A stretch of 64,000 nucleotides of DNA from Allobaculum sp. Allo2 (GTDB taxonomy: Bacteria; Bacillota_I; Bacilli_A; Erysipelotrichales; Erysipelotrichaceae). Under the pieces are notes generated by a model. That model saw only the letters and a list, made by a program, of their open reading frames with translations, did not search any database and had not been told where the DNA came from. Both the position numbers and the translations under genes were made by a program. The stretch covers positions 186,001-250,000 of the forward strand of contig NZ_CP078088.1 of NCBI RefSeq assembly GCF_022701175.1. Reading direction: 5' to 3'. This document shows, piece after piece, positions 10,463 through 21,128 of this stretch (position 1 is its first letter; the number at the start of each line of letters is the position of its first letter).

Positions 10463-12219
10463 CTACTCGTATGTGGCTCCGCTGGACACAAACGTCTGCT
10501 TTACAGTGTCAAACAGCCCTTTGTCCGTCAGACGAAGTTCCGGAATTACCGGCAGAGCCAGGAAGGCCAGACTGGTAAACGGGTCTACGCCTTTTTCAAT
10601 GCCCATGGACTGTGCGAGCGCAATCAGACGATTCTGCTTCTCGACAATTTCTTCGGGTGCGGCTTCGCTCATCAGGCCGCCGACTTCCAGCGGCAGAGCC
10701 GCCTGAACGCGTCCATGAGAAGCCAGCGCATAGCCGCCGTTCATCTCGGTCAGGGCGTTAATCGCGCAGGCCAGATCTTCGCGGTTATCCCCGATCGCGA
10801 TGACATTGTGCGCGTCATGCGCAAACGAGGAAGCGATGGCCCCGCCTTTCAGACCGAACCCTTTGACCAGACAGCTTTGAACAGCACCGGTTTTTCCATA
10901 GCGTTCGCAAAGAACGAGCTGACTGATGCCCAGCATGGCCAGCGGATCTTCTCCATCTTCGACGTACATCGTTCCATCGCGCGTGAGCAGTTCGCCTGGA
11001 ATGAGTTCAATCCGGTGCAGATCGCCCGAGAATACCGGCAGATCGTCCGCCTGGAACGTCGGCAGATGCACGCTGTGATACAGCGGCGCAAAGCGTTTCC
11101 GCCGCTCTGCTTCGGTTTTCGCGTTTTCTGAAGACGACATGGCTTTGGTGAATTCCTCTTCGATCTGCGCGTACGGCTTTCCGTTTTGTATACATCGATA
11201 ATTTCAAAGTCTTTCAGATCCTTGACGATGACCAGATCCGCCAGATAGCCGGGAGCCACGGCTCCATGTTCTTTCAATCCAAAATGGCGGGCGCTCTGAA
11301 TGGTCGCCATGCAGACGGCTTCGATCGGGTCGGCCCCGACATCCACGGCCTTTTTCAGGCACCAGTCGATATGACCGCGCGTTTCGATTTCTTCGAGATG
11401 CTTGTCATCGGTACAGAACGAGCAGTTTTCCAGCGATACGCCTTTTTCGATCAGGCCCTGCAGGATGGCTTCGAGATTTTGCGCGCCCGATCCTTCCCGC
11501 AAAAACAGATGCAGACCGGCTTCCAGCTTTTCGATCGCCTCGTCGGCATTGACCGCTTCGTGATCACTCGTAATGCCCGCCAGCCGATACGCCATCAGAT
11601 CACGGCCATGAACGCCGGGCGCATGCCCGTCGATGGGCCGGCCTTCAAACGTTTCCAGAATTTCCAGCATGCACTTATCTCCGTTCAGCACATCGTGAAA
11701 ACGCATCACTTCGCCCAGGCCAAACACCTGATGATTTTTCACATACGGTTCCATATCCCGGGCCATAAAATCGCCGGCGCCGTTCGTTTCAAAACCGGTG
11801 GAGGGAACGGAAGAGGGCATCATCACATAAATATCGAGCGGAGAGAGCGCGGCTTCTTCGAGCATGTAGTCCAGCCCGGCTTTTCCGCCGGCATTGACGA
11901 TTTCATGCGGGTCCGCCATCAGCACCGTCGTTCCCCGCTTCAAAAGCGGCAAAGAGACGCGAAGGGGCGAAGCCAGCGTGCTTTCAATATGAATATGGGC
12001 ATCGATCAGACCCGGCAAAACATACGCGCCGTTCAGATCGTGCTCTTCCTTGCCGGTATACGATCCGATACCCGTAATTTTTCCGTCGTTGATCGCAATA
12101 TCTTTGGATACGATCGTGTGGGTAAAGACATTGACGATGTTCGCGTTTTTCAGAACCAGATCGCTGTCTTCGAGTCCTCTGGCTTTACGTATCGTTTTCT
12201 GCATAAATTCAAGATTCAT
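10463..12219 (-). CDS. ade: Adenine deaminase (1 frameshift)
   Basis: About 585 residues, the usual size. It converts adenine to hypoxanthine and ammonia in purine salvage. Metal-binding motifs are clear: LPGLIDAHIHIES near residue 70, MADPHEI near 120, APGVHGRDL, GITSDHEA and SFCTDDKH. The C-terminal domain, HRIELIPGELLTRDG to SFAHDAHNVIAIG, is specific to this family. One frame change near 11180 (TTTTG run, VYKNGKPY) splits the two halves. The start ATG at 12219 begins MNLEFMQKTIRKARG. I saw no purine riboswitch in the 200 bp upstream. Confidence 0.92.
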
Positions 12220-12510
12220 AAATGGATTCCTTCTTTATCCCCGGACAAAGAGACTGGTTCAGCGTGTTTCGAATCGTCTCGACCGCTTCAGGCCGATCCG
12301 TTTTTCGTGGACATTCTTTCCGGGGACAGGATTTTGTATTTCGTTTTCAAAGCGCCGATCTCGCCGGCCTGTTATGGAGCCGCTTTGGGGATCGGTTTGA
12401 GAAAGTATACCTTTGACCTGCATAAAATTATAAGAATCTGGTCGAGAAACTATCCTTAGAAGACATTTTCATTTTTCATCGCCTGGCCGCCTGGCCAGAT
12501 CTGCCCATCA
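12220..12510. other. Intergenic region upstream of ade
   Basis: No gene recognised. A TATAAT on the minus strand at 12427-12432 is a possible -10 for ade, but I see no good -35 at the right spacing and no riboswitch core. GC-rich short frames on the plus strand are not supported by ribosome binding sites. Confidence 0.4.
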
Positions 12511-12546
12511 AAAAGAGCGCGTTTCCTGTTCTGGAAACGGCGCTCC
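12511..12546 (-). terminator. Terminator of the sugar O-acetyltransferase gene
   Basis: Minus-strand stem GAGCGCCGTTTCC / GGAAACGCGCTC with one bulged base, loop AGAACA, followed by TTTTTG. It lies about 105 bp after the stop at 12651. Confidence 0.75.
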
Positions 12547-12650
12547 TGCTTCTGCATTGGGTCATGAAAAGACCGGCTTTGGGCGATCGATCTGGCCTGT
12601 TCGATTGGACCATACGGCTAGCGGATATTCTGTCTGACCTTTTCGTTTCT

Positions 12651-13196
12651 TCAGTCTTTGAACTTGTCCGCATCCAGCATGCGGATGACTCTGGCCGGAC
12701 TGCCGACAACAACGGCGTAATCGGGCACATCCCGGTTGACCAGCGAATTGGCACCGACGACGGCGTATTTTCCGACGGTAACGCCGGGAAGAATCGTCGC
12801 ATTGGCGCCGATCCAGGCGCCTTTTTTGATGCGGATATCCGCGACGGTCAAAATATCGCGTTCATAAAAATCATGATTGTTTGTGATCAGCGCGCAGTTG
12901 AGCGCAATGCGCACATCGTCTTCAATCGTGATCTGGCCCGCACTCATGCACTTGCAGAAGGGCATGATGGAACAGTGCTTTCCGATATGAATATTGGATG
13001 CGAGATTGCAGTAAAACGGCGGACGAACGCGCGTACCTTCTCCTAAATCCGGCAGCAGTTCGTGCAGCAGCGCTTTATACTCCGCGCTTTCGGGCATGAC
13101 TTGTCCCATTTCAAAAATCAGCCGGTCGGTACGTTCCCCTTCCGCCTTTCGAGCGGGATTGGGCTGGCGCAGATCCAGTTCTGTAAATTCAAACAT
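12651..13196 (-). CDS. Hexapeptide-repeat sugar O-acetyltransferase (Maa/LacA/NodL type)
   Basis: Intact, 181 residues. A left-handed beta-helix with isoleucine-patch repeats runs from about residue 60 to 165 ([48 protein letters not shown]). The catalytic His sits in ITNNHDF, as in maltose and galactoside acetyltransferases. GSPARVIR near the C-terminus is also typical. It transfers acetyl from acetyl-CoA to a sugar hydroxyl; which sugar cannot be said. It has its own terminator. Confidence 0.88.
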   Translation of the reverse strand: MFEFTELDLRQPNPARKAEGERTDRLIFEMGQVMPESAEYKALLHELLPDLGEGTRVRPPFYCNLASNIHIGKHCSIMPFCKCMSAGQITIEDDVRIALNCALITNNHDFYERDILTVADIRIKKGAWIGANATILPGVTVGKYAVVGANSLVNRDVPDYAVVVGSPARVIRMLDADKFKD

Positions 13197-13272
13197 GTTG
13201 GGTTTCTCCTTGTTCTGTATCGGTCCGGGCCAAAGTCAGAGCGGGCCGTTTTTCAGCTTTGATTGTATTTCC

Positions 13273-13799
13273 TCAGATTCGATCCGCCCTCTGGCATGCA
13301 TAGGACGGATGATACAGACCGGTCGGCGCATAAAATTCATCGCCGACATACGTAAAGCCAAGCTTTGTAAGAGCGCGCGGATTTTTATTTTCCGGGCGAT
13401 GGCCCGCAAACAGAGAATCGGCATTCAGCGTCAAAAACGCATACGCAATCACGGCCGGCGCAGCTTCCACGGCATAGCCGCGTCCCCAAAACGCGGGAAG
13501 CAGATGAAAGCCCAGCTCATACTCTCCGGCTTTTGTTCCATGCGGCCGCAGTCCATAGCATCCGACAAACTCGCCGGAAGCACACTCAAAAAGCGGCCAG
13601 TACTGCACGCCATATTCTTTATCGTTTTCGATTTCCTGAGCCAGCCGGGCGGCGATTTCGTCTTCGTCAAAGCGGCCGCCTGCGCAAATCCAGCGAGTAA
13701 CCTGTTCATTGCCCCACAGCCGGCGCGCCAGAGCCAGATCCGACGGCGTCCATTTTGAAAATTCGAGCCGGTTCGTTTTTAAAAATACATTCCGTCCAT
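13273..13799 (-). CDS. RimJ/RimL-type GNAT N-acetyltransferase (frameshift at start)
   Basis: About 175 residues. The frame runs FLKTNRLEFSKWTPSDLALA, then YELGFHLLPAFWGRGYAVEA (the acetyl-CoA pyrophosphate-binding A motif) and ENKNPRALTKLGFTYVGD, a normal GNAT ending. The natural start MDGMYFLKTNRL needs one extra T in the TTTTT run near 13782, and GGAG lies 9 bases before that ATG. Acetylates an amine or protein N-terminus by family knowledge; the target is unknown. Confidence 0.78.
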
Positions 13800-13918
13800 T
13801 TCCATAATCTCCGTTTTGAGCTTCCGTATTGTTTCCTGCTGTCCGTTTTCTCCGTTCCTTTTCTTTGTAAAATGTACCGCTCGTTCAACGCCGCAAACCT
13901 GTTGTGCTGCAAAAGCCG

Positions 13919-13963
13919 AAAAAGGAGTCAAAGAAGATGCATTCACATCCGCTTTGACTCCTT
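13919..13963 (-). terminator. Terminator of guaA
   Basis: AAGGAGTCAAAG / CTTTGACTCCTT perfect 12-bp stem (13922-13933, 13952-13963), then TTTTT on the minus strand, about 70 bp after the guaA stop. Confidence 0.88.
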
Positions 13964-14030
13964 CAGAGCATTCTTTAAATTTCCCGTTTTCCCGGATTTC
14001 AGAAAAAACGAGCATTTTCCCGCTTTGGTC

Positions 14031-15569
14031 TTATTCGAATTCGATCGTTCCAGGCGGCTTGGAGGTAATGTCGTACAGTACGCGGTTTACGTGCGGAACT
14101 TCATTAATGATGCGATCGGATACGCGGCCGAGCACATCCCATGGGATTTTCGCCCAGTCAGCGGTCATGCCGTCGATGGATGTAACCGCACGGATCGCTA
14201 CCGCGTAGTCGTATGTACGCTGGTCGCCCATAACGCCGACCGAACGCATGTTGGTCAGCGCGGTGAAGTACTGCCAGATGTCCTGCTCGAGACCGGCTTT
14301 GGCAATTTCCTCACGCAGAATGGCGTCGGATTCGCGAACGATTTCCAGTTTTTCATCGGTGATATCGCCGATGATGCGAATGCCAAGACCTGGTCCTGGG
14401 AACGGCTGTCTCCATACCATTTCGTGCGGCAGACCGAGTTCTTCGCCAAGCGCACGGACTTCGTCCTTGAACAGCGTGTTCAGCGGTTCAATAAGCTTGA
14501 ATTCCATGTCTTTTGGCAGAGCGCCGACGTTGTGGTGGGACTTGATCGTCTGCGCGGAATGGGTTCCAGATTCAATGACGTCGGTATACAGGGTACCCTG
14601 TGCGAGCCATTTGATGTTTTCGCCCTGCGCGATCTTGCCGGCTTCTTCATCAAAGGTGTAAATGAATTCGCTGCCGATAATTTTACGTTTCTGTTCCGGA
14701 TCGCTGACACCGGCCAGACGTTTCATGAAACGGTCCTTGGCGTCGATCTTGACCAGATTGATGTTCATGTTGCGGCCAAACGTTTCCATTACGGATTCCG
14801 CTTCGCCTTTGCGCAGCAGACCGTGGTCGATGAACATCGCGATCAGCTGATCGCCGATCGCTTCGTGAAGCAGAGCGGCGACAACGGAAGAGTCTACGCC
14901 GCCGGAAAGACCAAGAAGAACTTTGTCATCGCCGACAAGATCCTTAATTTTCTTTTTCTGTACTTCAATGAAATCGTGCATGGACCAGTTTGCCTCGGCC
15001 TGGCAGATTTTGAAGACGAAATTGCGCAGGATGTCATTTCCATACACGGAATGGCGTACTTCGGGGTGGAACTGGAGCGCATAAATTTTCTTTTCTGTAT
15101 TTTCCGCCGCCGCAAACGGGCAGGTTTCGCTTTTTGCGATCTGCTCAAAGCCGGGAGCCAGACGGGATACCTGGTCGCCGTGGGACATCCAGACGGTCTG
15201 TTCGGTTGGAAGTCCGTCAAAAGAAGGTTTTCGCGGGTTACCGTAATTTCTGTGCGTCCGTATTCCTTGCGGTCGGATGCCAGAACCTGTCCCCGAGGTC
15301 TTCCATGATTCTCTGCATGCCGTAGCAGATGCCGAGAAGAGGAATGCCGGATGTGTAAATTGCGGGGTCGCACTGCGGCGCGTCTTTGGCATAGACGGAG
15401 TTGGGGCCTCCGGAAAAACAATGCCTTTTACATCGCCGAGGGCTAAAATTTCATCCAGCGTCATTGTATTGGGATGCAGTTCGGAATAGACACCGAACTC
15501 ACGAATCCGTCTGGCAATGAGCTGGTTGTACTGGGAGCCAAAGTCCAGAACAATAATCTTATCTGCCAT
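14031..15569 (-). CDS. guaA: GMP synthase, glutamine-hydrolysing (3 compensating one-base deletions)
   Basis: About 513 residues. It aminates XMP to GMP using glutamine and ATP. The glutaminase domain opens with [18 protein letters not shown] and ends at [11 protein letters not shown]. The ATP-pyrophosphatase P-loop reads [15 protein letters not shown], and the dimerisation tail [13 protein letters not shown] ending is KPPGTIEFE. The frame is open throughout but residues about 53-122 are wrong as read. Adding one T near 15428, one G near 15292 and one T near 15223 restores [13 protein letters not shown], the nucleophile motif GICYGMQ and [14 protein letters not shown]. The ATG at 15569 follows GAGG by 8 bases. 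Confidence 0.93.
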   Translation of the reverse strand: MADKIIVLDFGSQYNQLIARRIREFGVYSELHPNTMTLDEILALGDVKGIVFPEAPTPSMPKTRRSATPQFTHPAFLFSASATACRESWKTSGTGSGIRPQGIRTHRNYGNPRKPSFDGLPTEQTVWMSHGDQVSRLAPGFEQIAKSETCPFAAAENTEKKIYALQFHPEVRHSVYGNDILRNFVFKICQAEANWSMHDFIEVQKKKIKDLVGDDKVLLGLSGGVDSSVVAALLHEAIGDQLIAMFIDHGLLRKGEAESVMETFGRNMNINLVKIDAKDRFMKRLAGVSDPEQKRKIIGSEFIYTFDEEAGKIAQGENIKWLAQGTLYTDVIESGTHSAQTIKSHHNVGALPKDMEFKLIEPLNTLFKDEVRALGEELGLPHEMVWRQPFPGPGLGIRIIGDITDEKLEIVRESDAILREEIAKAGLEQDIWQYFTALTNMRSVGVMGDQRTYDYAVAIRAVTSIDGMTADWAKIPWDVLGRVSDRIINEVPHVNRVLYDITSKPPGTIEFE

Positions 15570-15640
15570 TAGTCAGCCTCTCATTCTTATGGTGTTTTGA
15601 TGAATCAAACGGTTTTGCGGTCTCTCACCGCTTGATCTCG

Positions 15641-15669
15641 ATTATATCGACCGAAAACAGGCGGATCAA
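15641..15669 (-). promoter_or_regulatory. Promoter of guaA
   Basis: On the minus strand TTGATC and TATAAT are separated by exactly 17 bp. The predicted transcript start is about 65 bases before the guaA ATG. No purine riboswitch core is seen in that leader. Confidence 0.75.
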
Positions 15670-15779
15670 ACGAATGCGCTCTTTTCCAGTATGCGCTGCC
15701 CAATCCGTGAACAATTCGCCCGACGAATCAAAAGTCCGAAAGATAAAGCCCGTTTGATGAAATAGTCTAGTCGGATGGC

Positions 15780-16784
15780 TTAAAAATCGAGATCGAGGGA
15801 CGAATCCGCGCAAAGGGTCTGATCCGCGCGCCGTCCATGACTCCAGGCGATTTCGCCTGCGATCGCGATCATCGCCGCGTTGTCCGTGCAGCAGCTCATA
15901 GGCGGGACGTTGAATTCCATGTTCGGATACTGTTTCGCGAGTTCAGCGACTTTTTCGCGCAGCCGGCTGTTGGCGCTTACACCGCCGCCGACAATCATCT
16001 GCTTCAGATCCGGATGGTTTTCGATCGCCTTGCGCACTTTGGTGAAAATTTCTTCGAGCGCGGTTTCCTGGAAGGAAGCGGCCAGATCTTCGACTTTCCA
16101 TTCCTTGTTTTCCCGCTCCATGCGCTTCACAAACTGGAGCACGCCGGATTTCAGACCGGAAAAGGAGAAGTTGTATTCGCCAGGCGCTTTTGGACGGGGC
16201 AGCTTGTAAATCGGCTGGCCCTGTTTAGCGAGGCGGTCAATTTTCGGGCCGCCCGGATAGCCGAGGTCGAGGACACGGGCGACTTTGTCATACGCTTCGC
16301 CGATGGCGTCATCCTGCGTCTCGCCGAGAATTTCAAAGCTCGTCTCGTCTTTCATGTAAATGAGTTCCGAGTTTCCGCCGGACACCAAAAGTGCGAGCAG
16401 CGGAAATTTCAGGTCGGTATCGAGCTTGTTGGCATAAATGTGGCCGGCCAGATGGTTAACGCCGACAAGCGGCTTTCCGGTCAGCAGCGACAGGGTCTTA
16501 GCCGCCTGTACGCCGACATGAAGGCAGCCGATCAGGCCGGGGCCCTGGGTGACGGAAATCAGATCGATATCGTCCCAGGTCAGTCCGGAATCCGTAATCG
16601 CCTGATCAATGACGGTGGAAATATTTTCCACATGCAGGCGGCTGGCGACTTCCGGAACAACGCCGCCAAACTGTTTATGCGTGTCAATCTGTGAAGAAAC
16701 GACGCTCGAAAGCACGTCCTTCTGATCCTTGACAACGGCTGCGGCGGTTTCGTCGCAGCTGCTTTCTATTCCAAATACAATCAT
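15780..16784 (-). CDS. tsaD: tRNA N6-adenosine threonylcarbamoyltransferase TsaD
   Basis: Intact, 334 residues. The catalytic subunit that moves the threonylcarbamoyl group onto A37 of ANN-decoding tRNAs (t6A). FGIESSCDETAAAV at the start, the metal-binding NHLAGHIYAN (HxxxH), VSGGNSELI and VGGGVSANSRLR are family hallmarks. It lies downstream of rarA, tsaE, tsaB and rimI on the same strand, separated by about 130 bp, so it may be part of their transcript. Confidence 0.95.
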   Translation of the reverse strand: MIVFGIESSCDETAAAVVKDQKDVLSSVVSSQIDTHKQFGGVVPEVASRLHVENISTVIDQAITDSGLTWDDIDLISVTQGPGLIGCLHVGVQAAKTLSLLTGKPLVGVNHLAGHIYANKLDTDLKFPLLALLVSGGNSELIYMKDETSFEILGETQDDAIGEAYDKVARVLDLGYPGGPKIDRLAKQGQPIYKLPRPKAPGEYNFSFSGLKSGVLQFVKRMERENKEWKVEDLAASFQETALEEIFTKVRKAIENHPDLKQMIVGGGVSANSRLREKVAELAKQYPNMEFNVPPMSCCTDNAAMIAIAGEIAWSHGRRADQTLCADSSLDLDF

Positions 16785-16913
16785 TCCGTTTGGTTCCTTC
16801 CATTAGGGGATCCGGACTGGCTCTGAAGATTCCGTTCGGGTTTCTCTTTCCCTTTTAGAAAGCGAAAAATCGATACAGACGCAAAGACTCTTCAGGTCGT
16901 CCGCATTTATGGT

Positions 16914-17350
16914 TTACAGTCCAATAGCCATGACCAGAGCGTCTTCGCCGTTGGCGTAATAGCCTTTGGAGCGGTGCAGAAAGACAAAGCCAGCCTTTTC
17001 GTACAGCATTCTGGCTGGCGTGTTGGACTCGCGCACTTCCAGACTGAACGTTTCGCAGCCCGCTTCTTTTGCATGATCGATGCAGGCCTGCAGAAGCGTC
17101 TGTCCATAGCCGTTTTTGCGGCAGGCGGGATCAATGCCGATATTGGCCAGCTGCGCCTGTTCAAACATGATCCACAGTATGGCGTAGCCGATGATTTTCC
17201 CTCTTCTTCGAAAACGAGAGGGTGGGAAAAGGGATTTTCCTCCAGTTCAAACGCAAACGACTCTTCCGGCCAGGCGTCTTCAAAACAGAGCTGTTCGAGC
17301 TCGGCGATGCGGGGAAGATCGGCCTGCGTCATCGGGCGGACCTTGCTCAC
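16914..17350 (-). CDS. rimI: Ribosomal protein bS18 alanine N-acetyltransferase RimI (1 frameshift)
   Basis: About 145 residues, GNAT fold. N-terminal MSKVRPMTQADLPRIAELEQ and CFEDAWPEESF, then ANIGIDPACRKNGYGQTLL (acetyl-CoA motif) and VRESNTPARMLYEKAGFVF match RimI. The frame changes near 17200 (EEEGKIIGYA expected). The GTG start at 17350 overlaps the tsaB stop by 4 bases, so translation is coupled. RimI/TsaB adjacency is common in Bacillota and supports the naming. Confidence 0.9.
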
Positions 17351-17942
17351 GCCAGATACCTCTGGCTTTCTTTCATATAGCAGGGCGTCAGTGCGTCCAC
17401 ATTTTCCACGTCTTTGGCGAGCGGCAGCAGGGCCCGGGCGTTTTCCAGGAAATCCGATGGCTGGGCGGTCTGTCCGATCAGCTCGCCTTCGCCATACAGC
17501 ACTCCCGGATGATCCTGGAAATAGGCCGGCAGATCTTCAACAGGCAAAATTTCCTTGAAGAGCTCCACCCCGTTTTCCAGATGGCCTACATATGCGCGGC
17601 TGGCGCGGGCATCGAGGATGACGTTGGCCTTGGGGCGGTTCCCGCGTAAAGCTGCAGGGTTGAAATCGTGCGCACTTTCGCATGGGACTGCGTTCCGAGA
17701 ATTTTGGCGGTCGTCATGGCGATCCGCAGGCCAGTATAGGAGCCCGGACCGTCGGTCACAATGACTTCGTCAATATCCTTCAGGCTCCAGCCGGCTTTTC
17801 TGAGCAGAACTTCCAGTTCTGCCAGCAGGCTTTCGCTCTGTTTCTTGAATGCTTCTTTCGAAAGGCCTTCGACCAGGTTTCCGTCTTCAAAAAGCGCGAT
17901 CACCAGATTTTTCCAGGCCGTATCCATAACAAGGGTTTTCAT
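17347..17942 (-). CDS. tsaB: t6A biosynthesis scaffold protein TsaB (1 frameshift)
   Basis: About 198 residues, an ASKHA-fold partner of TsaD and TsaE. MKTLVMDTAWKNLVIALFED, VTDGPGSYTGLRIAMTTAK and ARASRAYVG-like sequence are typical. One G is missing in a G run near 17640 (AGNRPKANVILDARAS expected). The ATG shares one base with the tsaE stop codon (TGATG), and the AAGGAG binding site lies within the end of tsaE. Confidence 0.92.
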
Positions 17943-18402
17943 CAGGCATACTCCTTCATGATTTCATCCACGATTTTGCGGCTTTCTTCGCCGGTCGCCT
18001 CGATTTGTACATCGCGGCTCGTCTCGCCGGTTTCCGCAAGAGACATCGCAATATGATCCGATGGAATCTGTTCTTCAATGTATTCTGCCCACTCGACGAC
18101 GCAAAGACCGTCTGTGAAGCATTCTTCAAAGCCGAGGTCCTGGTGGGCGCCTTCCAGGCGGTAGGCATCCATGTGGTAAAGCGGGGTCCCGTCGGCGGTT
18201 TTATACGATTTCATAATCGTAAAGGTGGGCGAGTTGATCGTTCGCTTTACGCCCAGCGCCTGTCCGAAAAAGCGGGTCCACGCGGTTTTGCCCGCGCCCA
18301 GATCGCCATCGAGGGTGATGGTCATCGTTTTATCTTTAAGCTGCCGGGCAAACGCTTCGGCAAGCTTTTGGTATCGTCAAGGGTTTCAAGATGCAGGGTC
18401 AT
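17942..18402 (-). CDS. tsaE: tRNA threonylcarbamoyladenosine ATPase TsaE (1 frameshift)
   Basis: About 153 residues. P-loop ATPase that drives t6A synthesis with TsaB and TsaD. The Walker A motif GDLGAGKT is followed by NSPTFTIMKSY and LYHMDAYRLEG, all family markers, and VVEWAEYIEEQIP. The N-terminus MTLHLETLDDTKSLAEAFARQ is recovered by adding one C near 18370; without it the gene appears to start 77 bases downstream. The start overlaps the end of rarA by 17 bases. Confidence 0.92.
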
Positions 18403-19799
18403 GTTCACTCTTTTCAGCCTTCTTCCTGTTCTGGGAAATACTTTTCTTAATCTGCGCAATCTGTTCCATGCGCCGGCCGACTTTGGCTTCGCTGCCCAGC
18501 GTGCCAGGCCGGTAGTAGACGCGGTCCTTGAGCTTGTCGGGCAGGCAGACCATGTCGGTCATGTGCAGAGGATAGTCATGCGAATATTCGTACCCGTCGC
18601 CATAGCCGAGATCCGCCATGAGTGAAGTCGGTGCATTGCAAATGTGAAGCGGCACCGGCTCTTCGAGCGTCTTGAGCGCGTCTTCCTTGGCGGCGTTGTA
18701 CGCCGTTTCCAGAGAATTGCTTTTGGGCGCCAGGGCGAGATACGTCATCGCATGGGCGAGATGAATGGCGCACTCGGGCATGCCGAGATACATGCACGCC
18801 TGATAGGCGGCAATCGTAATTTCCAGTGCCCGGCTGTCGGCCATGCCGATGTCTTCGCTGGCCATGCGCACCGCTCTTCGCGCAATGTAGAGCGGATCTT
18901 CACCGCCTTCTAACATGCGTGCCAGCCAGTACATGCACGCCTGCACATCCGAGTTTCGCATCGATTTGTGCAGGGCGGAAATCATGTCGTAGTGACGGTC
19001 GCCTTTTTTATCGTACAGCAGCGTCCGTACGCCAAGGACCTGCTTGATAATGTCTTCATCGACGTGAACGCCGTAAATATCATCCGGCGAGTTGGTGATA
19101 ATCATCTCCAGCGTGTTCAGTGCCAGTCGGGCGTCGCCATGGGCGAACGTCGCAACGGCGTGAATCTGATCGTCCGTCATGTGAATCGCTGTTCCGCCGT
19201 ATCCCTTTGGCGATTCAATCGCCTGATGGAGCAGCCGGACAATGTCGTCGGTCTGCAGGGATTTCAGAACGAAAACTTTACAGCGCGATAACAGGGCGCT
19301 GTTGACTTCAAAGCTCGGGTTTTCCGTCGTCGCGCCGATCAGGACAATGCTTCCCTTTTCTACCCAGGGCAGAAAGGCGTCCTGCTGCGCTTTGTTAAAG
19401 CGGTGAATCTCATCGATAAACACGACGGTGCGCTTGCCGTTTTTCCGATCGGTTTCGGCCTGCGCCATCATTTCCCGGATCTGCTTAATGCCCGTCTGTA
19501 CGGCTGAAAAAGTCACAAACCGGCTCTGGGTCTTTTGGCGATGATGCTCGCCAGCGTCGTCTTGCCCACTCCGGGCGGGCCCCAGAAAATCATCGAAGGC
19601 AGCGTGTCCTTTTCAATGCAGTTCCACAGCAGCGATCCGGGCTGAATCAGGTGCGTCTGTCCGCAGTATTCTTCCAGCGTATCGGGCCGCATCCGATCGG
19701 CAAGCGGACGAAGCATAAATCCGTCTTTTTCGAAGGATCCGGGTTCTCGCGATATTCCTCATCGCCGGAAATCGGATCAAAAAGCGTGTCCTGTCTCAT
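18386..19799 (-). CDS. rarA: Replication-associated recombination protein A, AAA+ ATPase (2 frameshifts)
   Basis: About 471 residues. MgsA/RarA acts at stalled replication forks. ADRMRPDTLEEYCGQTHL, the Walker A motif WGPPGVGKTT, VFIDEIHRFNKAQQD (Walker B) and IGATTENPSFEVN are clear, and the C-terminal AMTYLALAPKSNSLE belongs to the tetramerisation domain. The start MRQDTLFDPISG needs one A added near 19722, and a second frame change lies near 19530 (KTQSRF expected). It heads the tsaE-tsaB-rimI cluster. Confidence 0.92.
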
Positions 19800-19951
19800 A
19801 GTCTTCCTATTATACAACGAAGGGAAACGTTCCCCTCTCTGATATCCTGCGGGGATTGTCAAGCGATTTCAGGACACACTTTTGGTGAATTTTCTGACCG
19901 ATTTTTCGCCGGGCACCGGTTTTTCCCTTTGCGTGCGCAAAAGCGGCGCAC

Positions 19952-19990
19952 AAAAAGCGAAAGCCAGGGGCGGTAAAGCCCGGCCTTCGC
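19952..19990 (-). terminator. Terminator after the zinc-ribbon protein gene
   Basis: Minus strand GCGAAGGCC ... GGCTTTCGC with an inner GGGC/GCCC pair, then TTTTTG. It lies about 20 bp after the stop at 20012. Confidence 0.75.
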
Positions 19991-20011
19991 CTGAAAATCT
20001 TTACTCGTACA

Positions 20012-21128
20012 TCAGTCGATCATCATGAACACGCCAATCATGACCACGGCCAGAATGAGCCAGGACAAAAGGAAGCAGAGTATGAAGTAGCGGTTTCGCT
20101 TTCCCTTGTCCACGGGGATATTGCCGGCGATCTGACCAGTCTGTCCGTTGACGGCGATGACGTGATCTTCGCCCTGATCCCGCTTGTAGTCCATGTAAAG
20201 CAGATACGCCGGCAAAATGGCGTAGTCCGCGCTTTTCAGCGCCCGGCGAATCTGACTGCCGGTGACGTGGAGTCCTTCGTAGCCGCCCATCGTGCTGGTG
20301 AGCGCAGACTCAAACGATTCTCTGGCGCGTTCTTCCGATCGGGCAGCGCGTGTATCGGAATCCTGATCGTAACGCTGCGCCAGAAAGCCGGGCAGATAGC
20401 CGGGATTGTACGGCATGAGCTTGTCGTAGTTGTACGGTTCGATGGCGTTCATCGCTTCCTCGCTTGCCTTGGACGATGCCACCACCGGAATTTTCCAGAA
20501 ATCCATGGAACCGCCGCGTTCGATCTGATACACCATGTGATCGGTCACCATGTACTTGCCGCGCCGCGTCGTAATCGTATGTTCGCCGCGCGCACTCATC
20601 ATGCCGTTCATCTGCAGATCGTAAAGCCAGTATGGCAAATAAATGCCCTGGATTTTATCGATGACATTTTCCGAAGCGTATTCATCGGGATAAAACGGCT
20701 TTTGGCAATGTACTGTTCATACAGTTCGCCAAGCCGCTTTTTATCGATTTCAAAAGGAACTACGTATTTGGGGGCAAACTTGCCGCTTGTCTGCTTTTCA
20801 ATGACCAGCGGGGTCTTGCAGAAAAGACACGTGGTAGCGGACGTCGTTTTATCGGTCACAATTTCCGCGCCGCAGTGCGGGCACTCGTACACGACGAGAT
20901 CTTCCGTGCTTTCCGTACTGCCGTCGGTCGCCCTGACAAAGGCTTTCATACCGGACTGGCTAGCGCTTGTATCTTCATGGACTTCATGATCGACCAGTCC
21001 TTTTGAGACTGGCCGGCGTTTTCCTGTTCGTTCAGTTCCTGAACGCGGCCGCAGAACGGACATTTCAGCTTGCCGGATTCCGGATCAAACTGCAGTTCGC
21101 CGCCGCAGTTGCTGCATTTGTATTCCAT
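20012..21128 (-). CDS. Zinc-ribbon membrane-anchored protein of unknown function (2 frameshifts)
   Basis: About 372 residues. It begins with a zinc ribbon, YKCSNCGGEL...LKCPFCG, and a second CxxC pair follows, YECPHCGAEI...TTCLFCKTP. Such double ribbons precede a beta-rich domain seen in TFIIB-zinc-ribbon membrane proteins. The C-terminus has one or two strong membrane segments (YFILCFLLSWLILAVVMIG). Frame changes lie near 20990 and 20690. The ATG at 21128 overlaps the TPM stop codon (TGATG), so the two proteins are made together. The function is unknown; a membrane-quality or envelope role is only a guess. Confidence 0.75.

Noticed and set aside
12220..12510. Purine riboswitch before ade or guaA
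   Set aside because: No conserved core of paired helices and loops found in either leader.
13779..14015. 78-residue frame between the GNAT and guaA genes
   Set aside because: It overlaps the guaA terminator and the N-terminus of the GNAT gene, and reads through both; no own binding site.
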